A stretch of 64,000 nt of DNA, taken from NCBI RefSeq assembly GCF_040545875.1, contig NZ_JBEPMR010000019.1. The stretch is one strand, 5' to 3'. The notes below the pieces were generated by a model. The model was not told where the DNA came from, made no database searches, and worked only from the letters and a program-made list of their open reading frames with translations. This DNA comes from Faecalicatena_A orotica. Its GTDB lineage: Bacteria; Bacillota; Clostridia; Lachnospirales; Lachnospiraceae. Shown piece by piece: positions 61,253-64,000 of the stretch. The position numbers and the translations under genes are program-made. The stretch's first letter is position 1. The number at the start of each line of letters is the position of its first letter.

Positions 61253-61828
61253 TTATCGTGTCACCTCAATCCTTTTGATTACTTTTGCCGGTACCCCACC
61301 TGCAACCGTATTTCCCGGAACATCTTTTGTCACGACTGCACCGGCTGCAATAACTGTATCGTCACCGATAGTAACTCCTGCAAGAATCGTTGCATTGGCC
61401 CCGATCCAGACATTTTTACCGATATGGATCGGGGCTGGGACCATGTCTGCCCTGTGTTTTGGGTCCAGACTGTGATTTAGGGTTGCAAGGACTGTGTTGT
61501 GCCCGATCAGGGCCCCATCTCCGATCGTGATCCCACCCTGATCCTGAAATTTACAGCCGGAATTGATAAATACATGCTTCCCTATAGTAAGGTTTTTACC
61601 GCAATCAGTATAAAAAGGTGGAAAAAGCGTGAATGTCTTATCCACTGGTTTTCCGGTCAGCTTCTCCATAATCATCCTGGTTTCTTCTGGTGAATGATAA
61701 CTGCCATTCAATTCGGCTGTAAGCCGCAGTGCTTCCTGAGATAACATATGCATACACTCATGTACTTTTGATTCCGCAGTTATGGCTGCACCGCTGTTCA
61801 TCACCTTTATGAATTCTTTTACTTCCAT
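61253..61828 (-). CDS. Maltose/galactoside-type O-acetyltransferase (left-handed beta-helix)
   Basis: The 191-residue protein has the hexapeptide repeats of the LbH fold (ITIGDGALIGHN, IHIGKNVWIGANATILAGVTI), the catalytic His in TLNHSLDPKHRA at about residue 118, and the C-terminal GGVPAKVIKRI. It transfers acetyl from acetyl-CoA to a sugar or similar acceptor. Its N-terminal segment (EFIKVMNSGAAIT) differs from LacA/Maa. The acceptor is unknown; it may modify glycosides or aglycones in this region. Confidence 0.82.
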   Translation of the reverse strand: MEVKEFIKVMNSGAAITAESKVHECMHMLSQEALRLTAELNGSYHSPEETRMIMEKLTGKPVDKTFTLFPPFYTDCGKNLTIGKHVFINSGCKFQDQGGITIGDGALIGHNTVLATLNHSLDPKHRADMVPAPIHIGKNVWIGANATILAGVTIGDDTVIAAGAVVTKDVPGNTVAGGVPAKVIKRIEVTR

Positions 61829-61904
61829 ATATAAATTCTCCAGTATCTACATCTTCTCTTTCTCTATGCGGAGATCATTGTCAGCCAGAAATTATCGCTG
61901 AAGT

Positions 61905-62444
61905 TTATAACCCTCTCCCCATACGGTATGCTCTTTCGAGTGCCGGATGGCCCTCAATCTCCCCCGCTTTGTCTGCGCCGCCTGCAAAAATGCTTCCTGC
62001 AAGCCGTGCTTTTTCAAAGCAGGAAATCCATCCTTTAAGTCCTGTAAGTGCTCCGTCCACAGCATGTTCGTCTTCGTCAGCCGCTGTAGCCAGTAAATAC
62101 ACATCTCTAAACCGGTAGTCCAGGAAAAAGAGCGGGTTTGCCCGGTCGAGCATGGTTTTCATCTGGCCGCTCATCTCGTAATAATAGACTGGTGTAGCGA
62201 AAACAAGTACATCAGCCGTCAGCATTTTACGTGCAATTATATCGCCATCATCCTGAATCACGCATCTGCCAGCTTTCTGACAGGCGAGGCATCCCCGGCA
62301 GAAAGCGATCTCTTTCCCACGGATACTCACTTTTTCCACATGATGCCCTGCCTCCTTCGCTCCGCATATGAGCTTATCAGCCAGAATCTCAGAATTGCTT
62401 TCATTACGCAGGCTGCTTGAAATAACTAAAATATTTTTCTCCAT
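61905..62444 (-). CDS. NAD(P)H-dependent FMN reductase-like flavoprotein
   Basis: The 179-residue protein has VISSSLRNESNSEILADKL (flavin phosphate loop), FCRGCLACQKAGRC with four cysteines in the iron-sulfur flavoprotein style, and FATPVYYYEMSGQMKTMLDR. It is a diverged paralogue of the gene at 60485. It is 39 bp after the small helical protein gene and is probably co-transcribed with it, mirroring the small gene plus aldo/keto reductase pair near 51 kb. Confidence 0.78.
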   Translation of the reverse strand: MEKNILVISSSLRNESNSEILADKLICGAKEAGHHVEKVSIRGKEIAFCRGCLACQKAGRCVIQDDGDIIARKMLTADVLVFATPVYYYEMSGQMKTMLDRANPLFFLDYRFRDVYLLATAADEDEHAVDGALTGLKGWISCFEKARLAGSIFAGGADKAGEIEGHPALERAYRMGRGL

Positions 62445-62483
62445 CTTTCTCTTCTCTCCTTTTGTTTTATTCCCGGTAGTTTG

Positions 62484-62717
62484 CTATGGGGTCTTTGACT
62501 TTTTAAGCTGGTATACCAGATAATCCAGGCAGTAAATCTTTTTCTCTTCGCTATGTACAACATTTAAAAGCTGCTTTCTGTGCTTTTCTAACAATGCAAG
62601 CTGCTTTTCCTTTTGGTTTCTATCAAAGTATAATAGAAAGTTTTCGATTGTATCCTGACTGCATCCCGCATCCCTCAGGTTTTGGACAACAGCTTCTCTG
62701 GATTCTAAATTCATCAT
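62484..62717 (-). CDS. Small helical protein of unknown function, LysR-associated (copy 2)
   Basis: The 77-residue protein shares its layout with copy 1: AVVQNLRDAGCSQDTIENFL near the start and KKIYCLDYLVYQLKKSK at the end, with about 35% identity by eye. Conserved points are DAGCS, the Gln/Lys-rich middle and CLDYL. It is divergent from an intact LysR gene and leads an FMN reductase gene. AGGAGGG lies upstream, slightly far from the ATG. I do not recognise a characterised family. Confidence 0.65.
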   Translation of the reverse strand: MMNLESREAVVQNLRDAGCSQDTIENFLLYFDRNQKEKQLALLEKHRKQLLNVVHSEEKKIYCLDYLVYQLKKSKTP

Positions 62718-62921
62718 TTACTTCACGACACCCTCCTGCATTTTCCTTCTACTAACTGTGCGTTTACAAGTTCCTCTTTGATATAAGCATATTCATATTT
62801 CATAAAAATAGCAAATACTTATATTTAATACATTTGTATAATTGAAACCTATTCATTTTTATGATAGACTACTGTTAAAATGAATTATCAAATATACCCA
62901 GAGGGCGTAAGGAGGTATCAG

Positions 62922-63809
62922 ATGGAATTACGGGTTCTACAATATTTTCTTGCAATTGCAAGAGAGCAAAGTATTATACGGGCTGCAGAATCACTGCATC
63001 TTTCCCAGCCTACACTTTCCACACAGATGAAAAATCTGGAAGAAGAACTGGGCAAGCAGCTGCTGATCCGTGGGACAAAAGGCTCACGGAAAGTGACTCT
63101 GACCGAAGAAGGGATGATCTTACGGAAACGGGCAGAAGAGATTCTTGATCTGGTAAAGAAAACGGAAAAGGAAGTTACCCTTGCCAATGACATCATCCTA
63201 GGGGATATTTATATCGGAACCGGGGAAACCGATGCAGTGCGGATCTTAGCGAAAGCGGCAAAGAGTCTTCAGGATACCTGCCCCGGAATTCAATTTCATA
63301 TTTCCAGCGGGAACTCCACCTTTGTAAAAGAACGTCTGGATAAAGGCCTGCTGGACTTTGGCATTGTATTTGGGGCCGTAGATTTAACGAAATATAACGC
63401 GCTGAAATTACCAGCCAAGGATGTATGGGGCGTCTTAATGCGGAAAGATTCGCCGCTTGCGGAAAAAGAGGCAGTGTCGCCGGAAGACTTGTGGGATAAA
63501 CCTCTGATCATATCCCAGCAGGAAGAAAAAGGTGGTATCGTGATCCAATGGCTGGAGCGCCAGATGCCGGATTTGAATATTGTTGCTACATATAATCTTA
63601 TTTTTAATGCATCACTTCTGGTGGATGAAGGTCTTGGTTATGCCATCTGTTTCGATAAGATTATCAATACGACTGGAACCAGCAGCCTTTGTTTCCGGCC
63701 GCTGGTTCCGATGCTGGAGCAAGAAATGAGTGTGATTTGGAAAAAATATCAGGTATTTTCAAAACCGGCTGAAAAATTTATTGAAGTGCTGCGGGAAGGT
63801 TTAGATTAA
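62922..63809 (+). CDS. LysR-family transcriptional regulator
   Basis: The start at 62922 has AAGGAGG. The 295-residue protein has the LysR winged helix (SIIRAAESLHLSQPTLSTQM) and an effector domain with DVWGVLMRKDSPLAEKE and LGYAICFDK. It is the intact paralogue of the interrupted gene at 51538-52428 and about equally long. It is divergent from the small helical protein and FMN reductase genes, so these are its likely targets. Confidence 0.87.
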   Translation: MELRVLQYFLAIAREQSIIRAAESLHLSQPTLSTQMKNLEEELGKQLLIRGTKGSRKVTLTEEGMILRKRAEEILDLVKKTEKEVTLANDIILGDIYIGTGETDAVRILAKAAKSLQDTCPGIQFHISSGNSTFVKERLDKGLLDFGIVFGAVDLTKYNALKLPAKDVWGVLMRKDSPLAEKEAVSPEDLWDKPLIISQQEEKGGIVIQWLERQMPDLNIVATYNLIFNASLLVDEGLGYAICFDKIINTTGTSSLCFRPLVPMLEQEMSVIWKKYQVFSKPAEKFIEVLREGLD

Positions 63810-63885
63810 CTCAAATCCCCACACGCGTAACGCTTCACAGCTTACGCGCATACACAACTGTCCCATGATTTTTTGTATAGGAATA

Positions 63886-63914
63886 TTGCAATTCTATATA
63901 TCATATGCTATAAT
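63886..63914 (+). promoter_or_regulatory. Near-consensus promoter at the right edge
   Basis: TTGCAA (63886-63891) and TATAAT (63909-63914) are separated by 17 bp. A hairpin follows about 50 bp downstream, so the transcript is either a short RNA, a leader with an attenuator, or the start of a gene beyond the window. Confidence 0.6.
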
Positions 63915-63964
63915 GCCGATAGGCAACAAAAAAGATGATAGTGTCCATGCGGCACAAAAAGAAC

Positions 63965-64000
63965 GAACCCCCGGAAGTACGCTACTACTTCCGGGGGTTC
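63965..64000. terminator. Strong hairpin at the right edge
   Basis: GAACCCCCGGAAGTA and TACTTCCGGGGGTTC form a perfect 15-bp stem with a 6-nt loop. The plus-strand tail is beyond the window; on the minus strand the stem is followed by GTTCTTTTTG, which fits a terminator for a gene entering from the right. Confidence 0.7.

Noticed and set aside
1..64000. CRISPR arrays, tRNA or rRNA genes, insertion sequences, phage genes, riboswitches
   Set aside because: No regularly spaced repeats, RNA gene cores, transposase or phage proteins, or known riboswitch cores were recognised by reading; a covariance-model scan would be needed to exclude RNAs fully.

Overview
The window looks like the chromosome of a gut Lachnospiraceae-type anaerobe (Bacillota, Clostridia). 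The evidence is moderate-to-low GC, strong AGGAGG-type ribosome binding sites, GPH-family sugar symporters, YesM/YesN and LytTR/GHKL two-component systems, abundant AraC and LysR regulators, and many glycoside hydrolases. The taxonomic call is an inference. No rRNA, tRNA, CRISPR array, transposase or phage gene was recognised. Nearly all metabolic genes are on the minus strand.

Region 1 (1-9.4 kb) starts with three small genes. It then holds a minus-strand cluster that I read as a C-glycoside (for example flavonoid C-glucoside) degradation operon: two Gfo/Idh/MocA oxidoreductases, a DUF6379-type C-glycoside deglycosidase beta subunit, a TIM-barrel alpha subunit, a GPH symporter and an AraC regulator fused to a GH39-like domain whose acid/base motif looks degenerate. 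Region 2 (9.4-19.2 kb) carries a TetR gene, a deleted alpha/beta-hydrolase pseudogene, a double SnoaL-like protein, hypA/hypB beside a large winged-helix/Fe-S/FAD oxidoreductase with a divergent LysR gene, and a MerR-ABC exporter operon with a typical 19-bp-spacer MerR promoter.

Region 3 (25-45.3 kb) has a sugar ABC importer operon (binding protein, two permeases, ADP-ribosylglycohydrolase-like protein, DUF4867, RpiB/LacAB isomerase) divergent from a YesM/YesN system. Next comes an operon of GPH symporter, GH78 rhamnosidase, MBL-fold protein, ROK kinase and GH1 6-phospho-beta-glucosidase, suited to rhamnosyl-glucosides such as rutinosides. An AlbA-type regulator with a strong operator/promoter and an AraC regulator follow.

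The most distinctive feature is a module present three times (19.2-24.8, 45.4-50.6 and 52.7-57.9 kb), always in the order LytTR response regulator, GHKL sensor kinase, large membrane-anchored GH3 enzyme with permuted domains (GH3-C, Fn3, then GH3-N). Each GH3 gene has its own intergenic promoter region with two imperfect repeats exactly 21 bp apart, the spacing expected for LytTR proteins, and a candidate -10 at 38-39 bp from the proximal repeat. I infer three dedicated sensor-to-surface-glycosidase circuits. No agrB/agrD-like signal gene is visible near them.

Region 4 (50.6-64 kb) surrounds modules 2 and 3 with redox genes and debris: aldo/keto reductase fragments, flavodoxins (one broken), FMN reductases, DUF4405, an acetyltransferase, two paralogous small helical proteins and two paralogous LysR regulators (one with an in-frame stop). 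At least seven broken or remnant genes in the window point to active gene turnover here.
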